Shown: piece by piece, positions 16,317-26,331 of the stretch
Numbering within the stretch: position 1 is the first letter of the stretch
How the letters are laid out: each line of letters begins with the position of its first letter
Assembly (NCBI RefSeq): GCF_900019265.1
Contig: NZ_CYGX02000025.1
Coordinates: forward strand, 132,796-196,795
Reading direction: 5' to 3'
Origin: Paraburkholderia ribeironis
GTDB taxonomy: Bacteria > Pseudomonadota > Gammaproteobacteria > Burkholderiales > Burkholderiaceae
Length of the DNA: 64,000 nt
Notes under the pieces: generated by a model
Database searches by the model: none
The model's input: only the letters and a program-made list of their open reading frames with translations
Told to the model about the DNA's origin: nothing
Position numbers and translations under genes: made by a program

Positions 16317-18677
16317 TCAGTAATCCGCGCGCTCGCGATCGATTCGCATACCGCCTTCGTGACGATGATGACCCTCTTCGCTGGGCCGTTCGCGCGCAAT
16401 GCGCATCACGTCCGGGTTCGTCCGCACGCGGCGCATCACGTTGGCCAGATGGACCCGGTCGCTGACCTGGATCACGAAGCGCAGCACCGTGGATTCCTGC
16501 GACAGGTCCTCGTCCATAGCGATATGGACGATGTTCGCATCCGCCGACGTGATGTCGGCCGCCACGCGGGCAAACACGCCCTTGGTGTTCTTGACCAGCA
16601 CCTTCACGGCGACGTCGAACAGCCGTCCCGGCTGCGGCGCCCATGCAACGTCGATCCAGCGGCCCGGATCGCGCCGGTGAATGCGTTGCGCGACGCGACA
16701 GTCGGTGGTGTGAATCGCCATGCCGAGGCCGATGCCGATATAGCCCATGATGTCGTCGCCCGGAATCGGACGGCAACACGCTGACAATTGCACCGACATC
16801 CCTTCGGTGCCCGTAATAACGACCGGCGGCGCATGCGGCGCCGAACCGGACTCGGAGCGCGAGCCGTCGTCGTCGGCGTCGCGGCCGCTCATCAGCACTT
16901 CGATGCGCTTGGCCATCACCGCCGCGACACGCCGGCCCAGACCGATATCCGCGAAAATTTCCTGACGGTTCTTGTTGCCCGTCCACTGCACGAGCTTTTC
17001 CCACGCTTCCGGCGTCACGTCCGACAACGCCAGCCCGTAGCCCTTCAATGCCTGATCGACCAGACGCTCGCCAAGCTGCACGGACTCGTTCAGGCGCATC
17101 GTCTTCAGATAGTGGCGAATCGCCGAGCGCGCCTTGCCGCTACGTACAAAGCCCAGCCACGCCGGATTGGGCTTCGAGTACGGCGCCGTGATCACTTCGA
17201 CGATATCGCCGCTCTTCAGCTCTGTGCGCAGAGGCAACAGTTCATTGTTGATCTTCACGGCGACGCACTGGTTGCCCAGGTCGCTGTGGATCGAATACGC
17301 GAAATCGAGCGCAGTGGCGCCACGCGGCAGCGCCATGATCTTCGACTTCGGCGTGAAGACATAGACCGCGTCCGGGAACAGGTCGATCTTGACGTGCTCG
17401 AGGAATTCGCTCGAATCGCCCGCTTCGCTCTGAATGTCGAGCAGCGACTTCAGCCACTGGTGCGCGCGCTTCTGCACGTCGTTCAGGTCCGCGCTGCCGT
17501 TCTTGTACAGCCAGTGCGCAGCCACGCCGGCTTCGGCGATCTCGTGCATCCTGCGCGTGCGCACCTGGAATTCGATCGGCGCGCCGAACGGACCGACCAG
17601 CGTGGTGTGCAGCGACTGATAGCCGTTCACCTTCGGGATCGCAATGTAGTCCTTGAACTTGCCCGGCACGGGCTTGTACAGCGCATGCAGCGCGCCGATG
17701 CAGGTGTAGCACTCCAGCGCGCTCTCGACCACCACGCGAAAGCCATACACATCGAGCACCTGCGAGAACGACAGCTGCTTGTCGCGCATCTTCTTGTAGA
17801 TGCTGAAGATGGTTTTCTCGCGGCCGGTGACTTCCGCGTCGATCTTCGCGTCAGCAATCGCGCGCTGCACCGACTCCAGGATCTTGCCGACCACTTCGCG
17901 CCGGTTGCCGCGCGCCGCCTTGACGGCTTTTTCGAGCGTGGCGTAGCGGTGCGGGTTGAAGTTCGCAAAGCTCAGGTCCTGCAGCTCGCGATAGGTATTG
18001 TTCAGGCCGAGCCGATGGGCAATCGGCGCGTAGATATCGAGCGTCTCGCGCGCCACGCGGCGGCGCTTTTCCGGCGGCACCGCGCCGAGCGTGCGCATGT
18101 TGTGCAGCCGGTCGGCGAGCTTCACCAGAATCACGCGGACGTCGCGCGCCATCGCGAGCAGCATCTTGCGGAAATTTTCCGCCTGCGCCTCTTCGCGATT
18201 GCGAAACTCCATCTTGTCCAGCTTCGACAACCCGTCGACCAGTTCCGCGACCTTCGCGCCGAATCGCTCGGCGAGTTCGGCCTTGGTCACGCCCTGGTCT
18301 TCCATCACGTCGTGCAGCAGCGCCGCCATCATCGCCTGGGCGTCGAGATTCCAGCCGGCGCAGATTTCCGCGACGGCAACAGGATGCGTGATGTAGGGCT
18401 CGCCACTCTGGCGATACTGACCGAGGTGGGCCTCGTCGCTGAAGTGGAAGGCCGCCTTGACGTCCTTGATCTCTTCCGGCTGTAAATAGCCGGACAACAC
18501 GGACGTCAGTTTGGCGATGGAGACGACGTCATGCCGGCGCGGTTGCTCCGGCGTGGCGGTCGGCCCGAACAGATGGCGAAACGACTGTTCGAGGACCGCG
18601 TCGATGTACTTCCGTGCAGACGAGGGCGAGTCGACGTCGTGGTCCACTTCCGTGGCGGTGGGCGGGGTAGCACTCAT
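16317..18677 (-). CDS. spoT: bifunctional (p)ppGpp synthetase/hydrolase
   Basis: A 786-residue RSH enzyme controlling the stringent-response alarmone. An intact HD hydrolase domain (HDVMEDQ and LVKLADRLHNMRTL), the synthetase domain (NGYQSLHTTLVGPFG), the TGS domain (DAVYVFTPKSKIMALPRGAT) and a C-terminal ACT domain are all present in order. The conserved HD residues point to SpoT rather than a hydrolase-dead RelA. The frame opens at 18728, but ATG 18677 has a GGAGG Shine-Dalgarno 5 bases ahead and is chosen. It lies just downstream of rpoZ, as in other Proteobacteria. Confidence 0.95.
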   Translation of the reverse strand: MSATPPTATEVDHDVDSPSSARKYIDAVLEQSFRHLFGPTATPEQPRRHDVVSIAKLTSVLSGYLQPEEIKDVKAAFHFSDEAHLGQYRQSGEPYITHPVAVAEICAGWNLDAQAMMAALLHDVMEDQGVTKAELAERFGAKVAELVDGLSKLDKMEFRNREEAQAENFRKMLLAMARDVRVILVKLADRLHNMRTLGAVPPEKRRRVARETLDIYAPIAHRLGLNNTYRELQDLSFANFNPHRYATLEKAVKAARGNRREVVGKILESVQRAIADAKIDAEVTGREKTIFSIYKKMRDKQLSFSQVLDVYGFRVVVESALECYTCIGALHALYKPVPGKFKDYIAIPKVNGYQSLHTTLVGPFGAPIEFQVRTRRMHEIAEAGVAAHWLYKNGSADLNDVQKRAHQWLKSLLDIQSEAGDSSEFLEHVKIDLFPDAVYVFTPKSKIMALPRGATALDFAYSIHSDLGNQCVAVKINNELLPLRTELKSGDIVEVITAPYSKPNPAWLGFVRSGKARSAIRHYLKTMRLNESVQLGERLVDQALKGYGLALSDVTPEAWEKLVQWTGNKNRQEIFADIGLGRRVAAVMAKRIEVLMSGRDADDDGSRSESGSAPHAPPVVITGTEGMSVQLSACCRPIPGDDIMGYIGIGLGMAIHTTDCRVAQRIHRRDPGRWIDVAWAPQPGRLFDVAVKVLVKNTKGVFARVAADITSADANIVHIAMDEDLSQESTVLRFVIQVSDRVHLANVMRRVRTNPDVMRIARERPSEEGHHRHEGGMRIDRERADY

Positions 18678-18760
18678 AGTCGCCTCCGTAGCGGTTAGGG
18701 TTGGACGTCGGTCTGCACGCTGATGCAATTACATGGCAATCGAAAACCGAACAGTGCGCC

Positions 18761-18964
18761 TTAAACCGGCACCTTCTTCAGCATTTCGAGGCCAACCTGG
18801 CCGGCTGCGATTTCACGCAGCGCGACGACCGTGGGCTTGTCGCGGCTCTCGATCTTCGGCGTGTGGCCTTGAGCGAGCTGACGCGCGCGATAGGTTGCGG
18901 CAAGCGCGAGTTCGAAACGATTCGGGATCTGTTTGAGGCAGTCTTCGACGGTAATGCGGGCCAT
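18761..18964 (-). CDS. rpoZ: RNA polymerase omega subunit
   Basis: A 67-residue omega subunit that helps fold beta' and forms part of a ppGpp site. [26 protein letters not shown] and the later [12 protein letters not shown] match the family. It lies 60 bases after gmk and 83 bases before spoT, in the usual order gmk-rpoZ-spoT. Confidence 0.96.
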   Translation of the reverse strand: MARITVEDCLKQIPNRFELALAATYRARQLAQGHTPKIESRDKPTVVALREIAAGQVGLEMLKKVPV

Positions 18965-19024
18965 GTTGGGTTCCTTCTCAGTATGTTGCTTATTCTACCT
19001 TATGTGCTCGACGCGACGCCGCGC

Positions 19025-19705
19025 TCACGCGTGCGGCAGGTGAATGCCGAGCTGCACGAAAAGCTGCGTGTGACGTGCGTACTGCGAAGCAAAGCGCAAG
19101 CGCGTGGCGGCGACGAGGCACTGCAATTCGCTCAGTGCGCGATCGAAGTTCTCGTTGATCACGACATACTCCGCTTCGGCCGCGTGCGCCATCTCGCCGC
19201 CGGCCGCCAGCAGGCGGCGCGTGATCACGTTCGGCTCATCCTGGCCGCGCTTTTTCAAGCGATCTTCGAGTGCTTCGAGCGACGGCGGCAAGATGAAAAT
19301 TTCGACCGCGTTGTGAAACTGTTTCTTCACCTGCTGCGCACCCTGCCAGTCGATTTCGAGCAGCACGTCATGGCCGCTCTTCATCTGCTCCTCGATCCAC
19401 ACACGCGAGGTGCCGTAGTAATTGCCGTGCACTTCCGCGCTTTCCAGAAACTCGCCTTCGTCGTGACGCTTCATGAAGTCGTCGACGGTGGTGAAGTGGT
19501 AGTGCTCGCCGTCCTGCTCCTTCGGACGCGGCGGGCGCGTCGTGTACGAGATCGACAGACGGATCGCATCGTCGCCGGCGAGTAGCGCGTTCACGAGCGT
19601 CGACTTGCCGGCGCCCGAAGGCGCGACGACCATGAACAGATTGCCGGGGTAAGCTTCGGCGTACGGCTTGCGCGGTGCGCCGGTTTCGCGTGCGTGGGTG
19701 GTCAT
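19025..19705 (-). CDS. gmk: guanylate kinase
   Basis: A 226-residue enzyme phosphorylating GMP to GDP. Walker [11 protein letters not shown] lies at about residues 28-37, and the GMP-binding [20 protein letters not shown] follows. The ~20-residue N-terminal extension before the P-loop is longer than in E. coli. It lies 18 bases downstream of yicC and ahead of rpoZ. Confidence 0.96.
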   Translation of the reverse strand: MTTHARETGAPRKPYAEAYPGNLFMVVAPSGAGKSTLVNALLAGDDAIRLSISYTTRPPRPKEQDGEHYHFTTVDDFMKRHDEGEFLESAEVHGNYYGTSRVWIEEQMKSGHDVLLEIDWQGAQQVKKQFHNAVEIFILPPSLEALEDRLKKRGQDEPNVITRRLLAAGGEMAHAAEAEYVVINENFDRALSELQCLVAATRLRFASQYARHTQLFVQLGIHLPHA

Positions 19706-19723
19706 GTGGGTGGTGCTCCAGCC

Positions 19724-20662
19724 TTATTCCAGATTCTGTACTTGCTCGCGCATCTGTTCGATGAGCAGCTTGAGGGTCATCGACGAATCCGCCAGTTCCT
19801 TCGCCGCCGCCTTCGAGCCGAGCGTATTCGCTTCGCGGTTCAGTTCCTGCATCATGAAGTCGAGCCGCTTGCCGACCTTGCCGCCCTTCTCGATCACGTG
19901 ACGCGTTTCGTTCAGGTGAGCCGTGAGGCGCGACAGTTCTTCGGCGATGTCGATGCGGATGCCGTACATCGTCACTTCCTGGCGAATCCGTTCGTTGATC
20001 TCTTCGCGCGAGACGATGGTCGCGGATGCATCCGGCGCGGCAATGCCGAGCGCTTCCTGCAAACGCTCGACGATCTTCTGCTGATGCTTGTTGATCAGCT
20101 CCGGCACGAGCGGCGTGATCTTCGTGACGATCGACTCCATTTCGCTGACGTTAGCGAGCAGCATCGTCGCCAGTTGCGCGCCTTCGCGGGCGCGCACGTC
20201 GATCAGGTCGGTGATCGCCTGCTTGCCGCACGCGAGCACCGCGTCGCGCAGCACTTCCGGTGCCACACTGCTCTCGGCCAGCACGCCGGGCCAGCGCAGA
20301 ATCTCACCGGCGCGCAGACGCCCTGCGTCCGGGAAGGTCGAGAGCACCGTGTGCTCGAGCAGCGCGAGCTGGTTCAGCGCGAGCTGGTTCAGCGCGTCGT
20401 GATTGATCGCGCCCGCGTTGGCCGCCTGTTCGCTGCGCTGCAGGTTGATACGGATATCCACTTTGCCGCGCGACAGCTTGTTCATCAGCATTTCGCGCAG
20501 CGTCGGTTCGCACACGCGCACGTCTTCCGGCATGCGGAAGTTCAGATCGAGAAAACGCGAGTTCACCGTGCGCAGTTCGACCGACACGCTCACGCCACCA
20601 GTGCCGGAAGCTGCAACAAGTTCGCGCGTGGCGCTCGCATAGCCAGTCATGCTGTAGATCAT
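19724..20662 (-). CDS. yicC: YicC family endoribonuclease
   Basis: A 312-residue protein of the YicC/YloC family, hexameric endoribonucleases linked to RNA turnover. The start MIYSMTGYASATRE and the motifs VELRTVNSRFLDLNFRMPE and KRLDFMMQELNREANTLGSK are diagnostic. ATG 20662 has GAGAG ahead and gives the standard MIYSMTGYA start; an upstream frame extends 11 codons. An in-frame 15-bp duplication at about 20362-20392 encodes LNQLA twice. It heads the yicC-gmk-rpoZ-spoT run and is divergent from rph. Confidence 0.93.
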   Translation of the reverse strand: MIYSMTGYASATRELVAASGTGGVSVSVELRTVNSRFLDLNFRMPEDVRVCEPTLREMLMNKLSRGKVDIRINLQRSEQAANAGAINHDALNQLALNQLALLEHTVLSTFPDAGRLRAGEILRWPGVLAESSVAPEVLRDAVLACGKQAITDLIDVRAREGAQLATMLLANVSEMESIVTKITPLVPELINKHQQKIVERLQEALGIAAPDASATIVSREEINERIRQEVTMYGIRIDIAEELSRLTAHLNETRHVIEKGGKVGKRLDFMMQELNREANTLGSKAAAKELADSSMTLKLLIEQMREQVQNLE

Positions 20663-20905
20663 CGTATCTCTCGCGATTGTGGCCATGCGTTTCACGCCGG
20701 CCGAAGATGCGGATCGCCCGGCGTGTACGAGACGCGGGGCGGGGAACCGGCATTATCCCATTTTTGGCGATGACCCCTGTCGGCAACGAGGCGGCACGCG
20801 GGCGGCGTCGGCGCGGGCCAACGCCGATGACGACGCCTGACCGCCCCGCGCGATCGGCTGTAAAATCGCGCTTTCCCTGCGCTTTTCTTCCAGACCGATT
20901 CCAAC

Positions 20906-21646
20906 ATGAGCTACGACACCCAACGCCCCAGCGGCCGCCAAGCCAATCAGCTGCGCGACGTGCGCATCACGCGCCACTACACGAAGCACGCGGAGGGCTC
21001 GGTGCTGGTCGAATTCGGCGACACCAAAGTCATCTGCACCGCGAGCATCGCCGAGAGCGTGCCGTCGTTTCTGCGCGATCGCGGCCAGGGCTGGCTCACC
21101 GCCGAATACGGCATGCTGCCGCGCGCCACCCACACCCGCAGCGACCGCGAGGCAGCGCGTGGCAAGCAGACTGGCCGCACCCAGGAAATCCAGCGGCTGA
21201 TCGGGCGCGCGCTGCGCTCGGTGTTCGATCTCGAGAAACTCGGCGCGCGCACGCTGCATATCGATTGCGACGTGATCCAGGCCGACGGCGGCACGCGCAC
21301 GGCCAGCATCACCGGCGCATTTGTGGCCGCGCATGACGCGGTGGCCAAACTGCTGGCCACGGGCCGCATCGAAACCTCGCCGATCAACGACTACGTCGCG
21401 GCGATCTCGGTGGGTGTCTACGACGGCGTGCCGGTGCTGGACCTCGACTATGACGAGGACTCGCAATGCGATACCGACATGAACGTCGTGATGACGGGCG
21501 CGGGCGGCTTCGTCGAAATTCAGGGCACCGCAGAGGGCGTGCCCTTCTCGCGCGACGAAATGAGCGCGCTGCTGGATCTGGCGAGCGACGGCATCAACAT
21601 GCTGATCGCGAAACAGAAGGCAGCGCTGGAGCAAAAGAGTGAATGA
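20906..21646 (+). CDS. rph: ribonuclease PH
   Basis: A 246-residue phosphorolytic 3'-5' exoribonuclease that trims tRNA 3' ends. [36 protein letters not shown] and the catalytic [19 protein letters not shown] segment are all present. Length is typical. A TAAAAT at 20861-20866 is a candidate -10. It overlaps rdgB by 8 bases, so translation is probably coupled. Confidence 0.97.
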   Translation: MSYDTQRPSGRQANQLRDVRITRHYTKHAEGSVLVEFGDTKVICTASIAESVPSFLRDRGQGWLTAEYGMLPRATHTRSDREAARGKQTGRTQEIQRLIGRALRSVFDLEKLGARTLHIDCDVIQADGGTRTASITGAFVAAHDAVAKLLATGRIETSPINDYVAAISVGVYDGVPVLDLDYDEDSQCDTDMNVVMTGAGGFVEIQGTAEGVPFSRDEMSALLDLASDGINMLIAKQKAALEQKSE

Positions 21647-22283
21647 GGTTCGTCAGGACAATGGTGCAAGCGCCGCTTCGCCGTTGAAGAAGGTCGTGCT
21701 GGCGTCGAACAACGCGGGCAAGCTGCGCGAGTTCGCGGCGCTGCTCGGCGCGGCCGGCATCGAACTGATTGCGCAAGGCGCGCTGAACGTGCCGGAAGCA
21801 GAAGAGCCGCATCCGACCTTCGTCGAAAACGCGCTGGCCAAGGCCCGCCACGCCGCGAAGCTCACCGGCCTGCCCGCGCTCGCCGACGACTCCGGCCTGT
21901 GCGTGCACGCTTTGCGCGGCGCGCCGGGCGTGTATTCGGCGCGCTACGCGCAACTCGCCGGCGGCGAGAAGAGCGACGCGGCGAATAACGCACGCCTCGT
22001 CGCCGAGCTGCAGGGCGAGCACGACCGGCGCGGCTATTACTGCTGCGTGCTGGCCTTGGTGCGTCACGCCGACGACCCCGAGCCGCTGATCGCCGAAGGC
22101 CGCTGGCATGGCGAAATCCTCGACGCGCCGCGCGGCGCGCACGGTTTCGGCTACGACCCCTACTTCTTTTTGCCGTCGCTGAACGCGAGCGCCGCCGAAC
22201 TGGAGCCCGCGGTGAAGAACGCCAGCAGCCATCGCGCGATCGCGTTGCGGCAGCTGCTCGCGCGCCTGACGGAGGAAGCGTGA
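21639..22283 (+). CDS. rdgB: XTP/dITP diphosphatase (Ham1/RdgB)
   Basis: A 214-residue house-cleaning pyrophosphatase for inosine and xanthosine triphosphates. After a ~16-residue tail comes [16 protein letters not shown], then [26 protein letters not shown] and [12 protein letters not shown]. It overlaps rph at its start and hemW at its end (GTGA), forming a coupled operon. Confidence 0.96.
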   Translation: MNEVRQDNGASAASPLKKVVLASNNAGKLREFAALLGAAGIELIAQGALNVPEAEEPHPTFVENALAKARHAAKLTGLPALADDSGLCVHALRGAPGVYSARYAQLAGGEKSDAANNARLVAELQGEHDRRGYYCCVLALVRHADDPEPLIAEGRWHGEILDAPRGAHGFGYDPYFFLPSLNASAAELEPAVKNASSHRAIALRQLLARLTEEA

Positions 22284-23509
22284 TTCCGATCAAACTGGCA
22301 CCGGCCGAGATCGGCAGCGGCGTCATCCAGGCCTTCACCTCGCCGGGCAGCATTCGCCTGACGTCGCTGCCGCCGTTGGCGCTGTATGTGCATTTTCCGT
22401 GGTGCGTGCGCAAGTGTCCGTATTGCGATTTCAACTCGCACGAATGGAAAGGCGACACGTTCCCGGAGAACGACTACCTCGACGCGTTGCGCGCCGACCT
22501 CGAAATGGCGTTGCCGCTGATCTGGGGCCGGCAGGTGCATACGGTGTTCATCGGCGGCGGCACGCCGAGCCTGCTGTCGGCGGCGGGGCTCGACCGGCTG
22601 CTGTCGGACGTGCGCGCGCTGCTGCCGCTCGATGCCGACGCGGAAATCACACTCGAAGCCAATCCCGGCACCTTCGAAGCGGACAAGTTCGCGCAGTTTC
22701 GCGCGAGCGGTGTGAACCGGCTGTCGGTGGGCATCCAGAGTTTCAACGAAGCGCATCTGCAGGCGCTCGGCCGGATTCACGACGCGGCGCAAGCGCGCCA
22801 CGCGGTCGAAGTGGCCGCGACCACGTTCGATAACTTCAACCTCGACCTGATGTTCGCGCTGCCAGGGCAAACGCTCGCCGAATGCCAGGCCGATGTCGAG
22901 ACGGCATTGTCGTTCGCGCCGCCGCATCTGTCGCTGTACCACCTGACGCTCGAACCGAACACGCTGTTTGCGAAATTCCCGCCCGCGTTGCCGGACGACG
23001 ATGCGTCAGCCGACATGCAGGACTGGATTCATCAACGCACGGCCGCGGCCGGGTACGAGCACTACGAGGTCTCGGCGTATGCGCAGCCGCATCGGCGGAG
23101 CAAACACAATCTGAACTACTGGCGCTTCGGCGACTATCTCGGCATCGGCGCCGGGGCGCATACGAAGCTGTCGTTTCCGAATCGTGTGCTGCGCCAGGCG
23201 CGCTACAAACATCCGACCACCTTCATCGAGCAGGCGAAGGCCGGCCACGCGGTGCAGGAAGAGCATGAAGTCGGGTCGCGCGACTTGCCGTTCGAGTTCA
23301 TGCTGAACGCGCTGCGACTGGTGGAAGGCTTTCCGGTGCATCGGTTTATCGAACGAACGGGGCTGCCGATGACGTCGATCGAACCTGCGTTGCAGGAAGC
23401 CGAACGGCGCAAGCTGATTACGCGCGACCACGAAAAGATTGCGCCGACACCGCTCGGCCAGGCGTTCCTGAACGACCTGCAAGCGCTGTTTCTAAAAGAT
23501 CCGCAGTGA
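22280..23509 (+). CDS. hemW: radical SAM heme chaperone HemW
   Basis: A 409-residue HemN-like protein. The 4Fe-4S motif lies in HFPWCVRKCPYCDFNSH; the Phe after the third Cys replaces the extra Cys of true HemN, as in HemW. FIGGGTPSLLS and the HemN C-terminal domain follow. It starts at GTG 22280, overlapping the rdgB stop. HemW binds heme and delivers it rather than oxidising coproporphyrinogen; a true hemN occurs at 46378. Confidence 0.92.
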   Translation: MIPIKLAPAEIGSGVIQAFTSPGSIRLTSLPPLALYVHFPWCVRKCPYCDFNSHEWKGDTFPENDYLDALRADLEMALPLIWGRQVHTVFIGGGTPSLLSAAGLDRLLSDVRALLPLDADAEITLEANPGTFEADKFAQFRASGVNRLSVGIQSFNEAHLQALGRIHDAAQARHAVEVAATTFDNFNLDLMFALPGQTLAECQADVETALSFAPPHLSLYHLTLEPNTLFAKFPPALPDDDASADMQDWIHQRTAAAGYEHYEVSAYAQPHRRSKHNLNYWRFGDYLGIGAGAHTKLSFPNRVLRQARYKHPTTFIEQAKAGHAVQEEHEVGSRDLPFEFMLNALRLVEGFPVHRFIERTGLPMTSIEPALQEAERRKLITRDHEKIAPTPLGQAFLNDLQALFLKDPQ

Positions 23510-23549
23510 TTGCCGATCGACAGGATGCCGCAGCGAGGTATTTTCAGGT

Positions 23550-23555
23550 TACAAT
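23550..23555 (+). promoter_or_regulatory. -10 box of tRNA-Ser
   Basis: TACAAT lies 9 bases before the tRNA-Ser start. No clear -35 is seen at the usual distance. Confidence 0.5.
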
Positions 23556-23564
23556 TTGCGGCTT

Positions 23565-23654
23565 GGAGGTGTGGCCGAGCGGTTTAAGGCACCGGTCTTG
23601 AAAACCGGCGAAGGAGCAATCTTTCCGTGAGTTCGAATCTCACCGCCTCCGCCA
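23565..23654 (+). tRNA. tRNA-Ser (anticodon TGA)
   Basis: A 90-base class-II tRNA with encoded CCA: acceptor GGAGGTG/CGCCTCC with discriminator G, anticodon stem CCGGT/ACCGG around CTTGAAA, and a long variable arm typical of serine tRNAs. Confidence 0.96.
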
Positions 23655-23668
23655 GACATCCAGTGAAT

Positions 23669-23690
23669 ATGGGCCTCTCGGCCCATTTTT
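23669..23690 (+). terminator. terminator of tRNA-Ser
   Basis: ATGGGCC (23669-23675) pairs with GGCCCAT (23680-23686) around TCTC, followed by TTTTTC. Confidence 0.88.
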
Positions 23691-23742
23691 CATTTCTACC
23701 AGCCCAACCACACCGCTTCGCGCCAAGCGCCCCGCTGCAAAC

Positions 23743-24147
23743 CTAAACCAGCGCGATAGCCTCGACCTCGATCCTGAATCCATAGTGCAGTTGCGGCACC
23801 GGCACGACTGCGCGCGCCGGCCGCGCGTCGCCAGCCCAGCGCGCGTAGATCTGATTGAAGCTCGCCCAATGTTCGACGTCGACGATATACACGCGCACCT
23901 GCACCAGTTGCGCGACGCTGCTGCCGACACCTTCGAGCGCGGCTTGCACGTTGGCCAGCACCTGTTCGGCCTGCACCTCGAATGGCGCGTCAGTTAGCTT
24001 GTCGCCTTGCGCATTGATCGGCAATTGCCCGGAGACAAACACCAAGCCATTCGCGACCGCGACGTGACTGTAATGACCACCGGGCTTTGCGAGGGTAGCG
24101 GGGTTGTCTGTTTGCGGCAGACGCGAGCCGTGCTGACTATCAGCCAT
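23743..24147 (-). CDS. RidA family (enamine/imine deaminase-like) protein
   Basis: A 134-residue Rid/YjgF protein. GGHYSHVAVANGLVFVSGQL, the Arg-containing LVQVRVYIVDVEHW and PARAVVPVPQLHYGFRIEVE are family segments. Members hydrolyse reactive enamines/imines made by PLP enzymes, or act in catabolic pathways. The open frame extends to 24378, but ATG 24147 with AGGAG ahead gives the right N-terminus (MADSQHGSRLPQ). The exact subgroup is unclear. Confidence 0.9.
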   Translation of the reverse strand: MADSQHGSRLPQTDNPATLAKPGGHYSHVAVANGLVFVSGQLPINAQGDKLTDAPFEVQAEQVLANVQAALEGVGSSVAQLVQVRVYIVDVEHWASFNQIYARWAGDARPARAVVPVPQLHYGFRIEVEAIALV

Positions 24148-24412
24148 GATCCACTCCTGAAGCGATGCGGTCTGAGCGGCACATGGCCCGAGCGCGGCGC
24201 GCTCGCGCATCGAGCGTACGCACTCGCGAGAGCAAGGAAGCATCGCGCAAGACGCGAATGTGAACGTGGCCGTGGCCGTGGCAAACGCAACGCGTGCATT
24301 CGACACACCACGCAATACACCGGCCCGCGTCAACACCTCATGCGTCTCGTGCACCTCAACGAGCAACTCAACGAACAATTCCGCTGAATCACCAGCCGCA
24401 CTCGCCTCGCCG

Positions 24413-24643
24413 TCACACGCTCAGCAGCTCCAGCTTTTCGCGCGCATCGGCACAACGGCGGTTCAGGTCGCGGTGCATCAACTGGCCGTCGAGCAATGCC
24501 GACACATCGGTCAACCCATAATCAAAGCGCAAGACGTATTCGATATCCGTGTAGTCGTGATAGGCGCCGCTGTCGGCCAGCTTCTGCGCTTCGGCGAATG
24601 CGGCATGTTGCCGTTCGCCGTTCATCAAGTCTCTGATCGCCAT
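24413..24643 (-). CDS. hypothetical protein, 76 residues
   Basis: ATG 24643 is preceded by CGGAG. The product MAIRDLMNGERQHAAFAEAQ... is mostly helical and charged with DYTDIEYVLRFDYGLTDVSA in the middle and ends REKLELLSV. It has no signal peptide. The upstream frame (to 25009) is out of character and antisense to the exporter. No family is recognised. Confidence 0.7.
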   Translation of the reverse strand: MAIRDLMNGERQHAAFAEAQKLADSGAYHDYTDIEYVLRFDYGLTDVSALLDGQLMHRDLNRRCADAREKLELLSV

Positions 24644-24806
24644 GATTGCCGCTCCGAGGAACAGTGACTCCATCATAGCAACGCAATCTGGTACGCACGG
24701 TAGCGCGCACGCAACACCTGGTGTTTTCCGTAGGTACGCCGTATCGAGCGTCGGTGGCGGTGCCGCGAGACCGGCGCCGCCGCCATTGCATACGCCTGCG
24801 ACGGCT

Positions 24807-26030
24807 TCAGGATGCGGCAACCGGCGGCGCCTTGTTCGCGTGCCACCGGAGAACCAGCATCCGCCCGACATAGCACAACGACCCCGCGACGCCCACGACG
24901 ATACCCATGCCTCTCGGCGAGGCGTCGTGCCACAGTCCGACCGCGAGGCTCGCCAACGCGCCGAGCGCCAGTTGCACTGCGCCGAACACGGCGGCCGCGG
25001 CGCCGGCATTCGACGGATAGCGGTGCATCAGATCGGTCGTGCAATTGGCGGACAACAGGCCTACCACCCCGACCACGAAAAACAGGCCGAACACGATCGA
25101 CCACAGCCCGCCCCATCCGGTCAGCGACACGACACACACGAACAGCGACGCAACGAAACTGACGGTTGCCGCAAAGGAAATCATCGGCAACGCGCCGAGC
25201 CGGCCGACGAGACGCGTATTCATGAAGTTGCCGAACATGATGCCGATAATATTCAACGCGAACAGGAAGCCGTAGTGCTGTGGCGACACGTGAAAATACT
25301 CGATGTACACGAACGGCGTCGCGGTGATGTACGCGAACATCGCCGCGAACGCCATGCCGCCGCACAACATGTGTCCCCAGGCAACCGGATCGCTCAGCAG
25401 CTTGCCGTAAGCGCCAAACGATTTCAGCAAGGCGGACTGCGCACGCTTTTCGCGCGGCCACGTTTCCGGCACCTTGAGAAACGCGGTTACTGCGCATACC
25501 GAGCCGAACAGCGTCAGCACGACAAAGACGGCGCGCCAGCCGCCGAGCAGCAGCAACTGTCCGCCGATCAGCGGCGCGAGCAACGGACCGATCGCCGTAA
25601 CAATCGCGAGCATCGACAGCACGCGGGCGGCATCGGTCGGCCTGTGCGCGTCGCGTGCGATTGCGCGCGCCAGCACCGACGCCGCGCCCGCGCCCAGCGC
25701 CTGCACGAAGCGGAACGTCACCAGTGAGCCGATCGAGAACGACAGCGCGCACGCCACGCTTGCCAGCGCATACATGACAATGCCGCCGAGCAGCACCGGC
25801 CGGCGGCCATACGTATCCGACAGTGGACCATACAACAGCATGCCGATCGAGAAGCCGAACATGAAACTGGTGAGCGTCGCCTGCGCGGCACCGGTGCTGA
25901 TTGTGAAAGCCTGCGCGATGGACGGCAGACTCGGCAAATACATGTCGGTGGAAATCGGCCCGCATGCGGCAAGCGCACCGAGCAACAGAATCAGCCGGCC
26001 ATCCGGCCGGCTTCTAACGACGTGAGACAT
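24807..26030 (-). CDS. Bcr/CflA family MFS drug exporter
   Basis: A 407-residue 12-helix transporter of the DHA1 family. The sequence TDMYLPSLPSIAQAF (helix 1), GPLSDTYGRRPVLLGG (loop 2-3 motif) and RFVQALGAGAASVLARAIARD (helix 4) define the Bcr/CflA subgroup that exports bicyclomycin, chloramphenicol or sulphonamides in relatives. The actual substrate is unknown. Confidence 0.92.
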   Translation of the reverse strand: MSHVVRSRPDGRLILLLGALAACGPISTDMYLPSLPSIAQAFTISTGAAQATLTSFMFGFSIGMLLYGPLSDTYGRRPVLLGGIVMYALASVACALSFSIGSLVTFRFVQALGAGAASVLARAIARDAHRPTDAARVLSMLAIVTAIGPLLAPLIGGQLLLLGGWRAVFVVLTLFGSVCAVTAFLKVPETWPREKRAQSALLKSFGAYGKLLSDPVAWGHMLCGGMAFAAMFAYITATPFVYIEYFHVSPQHYGFLFALNIIGIMFGNFMNTRLVGRLGALPMISFAATVSFVASLFVCVVSLTGWGGLWSIVFGLFFVVGVVGLLSANCTTDLMHRYPSNAGAAAAVFGAVQLALGALASLAVGLWHDASPRGMGIVVGVAGSLCYVGRMLVLRWHANKAPPVAAS

Positions 26031-26331
26031 GGGAGATCCGGATGACGCACCGCGCCGTCATCGGCGGCGGTACGGGGTGAACGGGGCAAGCAGCGACTTG
26101 ACGCGTTCGATTGTACGCGACGGTTAGTCCACTCGAGTACGCGTGCCGCGCCCGCTGCATCCGTCAGGCGCGCCGCGCTCGACACGCCCGACCCGTTTGC
26201 GTGCATGATTGCCAGCGACGTCGACAGCTCGCGGCACTTGCGGCGTCGATCGGTTAAGCTGCCGCCTGAACCTTTGAGCGACGCGCGGGCCTTCGCGGCC
26301 CCTCCCCCTTCCATCCTGTTTCGAGCATGCA
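26031..26331. other. divergent intergenic region, exporter / EVE-like gene
   Basis: About 300 bases with the two divergent promoters expected. I see no gene and no strong promoter pair or palindrome. Confidence 0.4.

Noticed and set aside
16788..18485. 565-codon plus-strand frame opposite spoT
   Set aside because: Antisense shadow with Arg/His-rich composition; spoT on the other strand has all expected domains.
22280..23509. Calling this gene hemN
   Set aside because: The fourth HemN cysteine is replaced by Phe (CPYCDF) and a true hemN is at 46378, so HemW is the better call.
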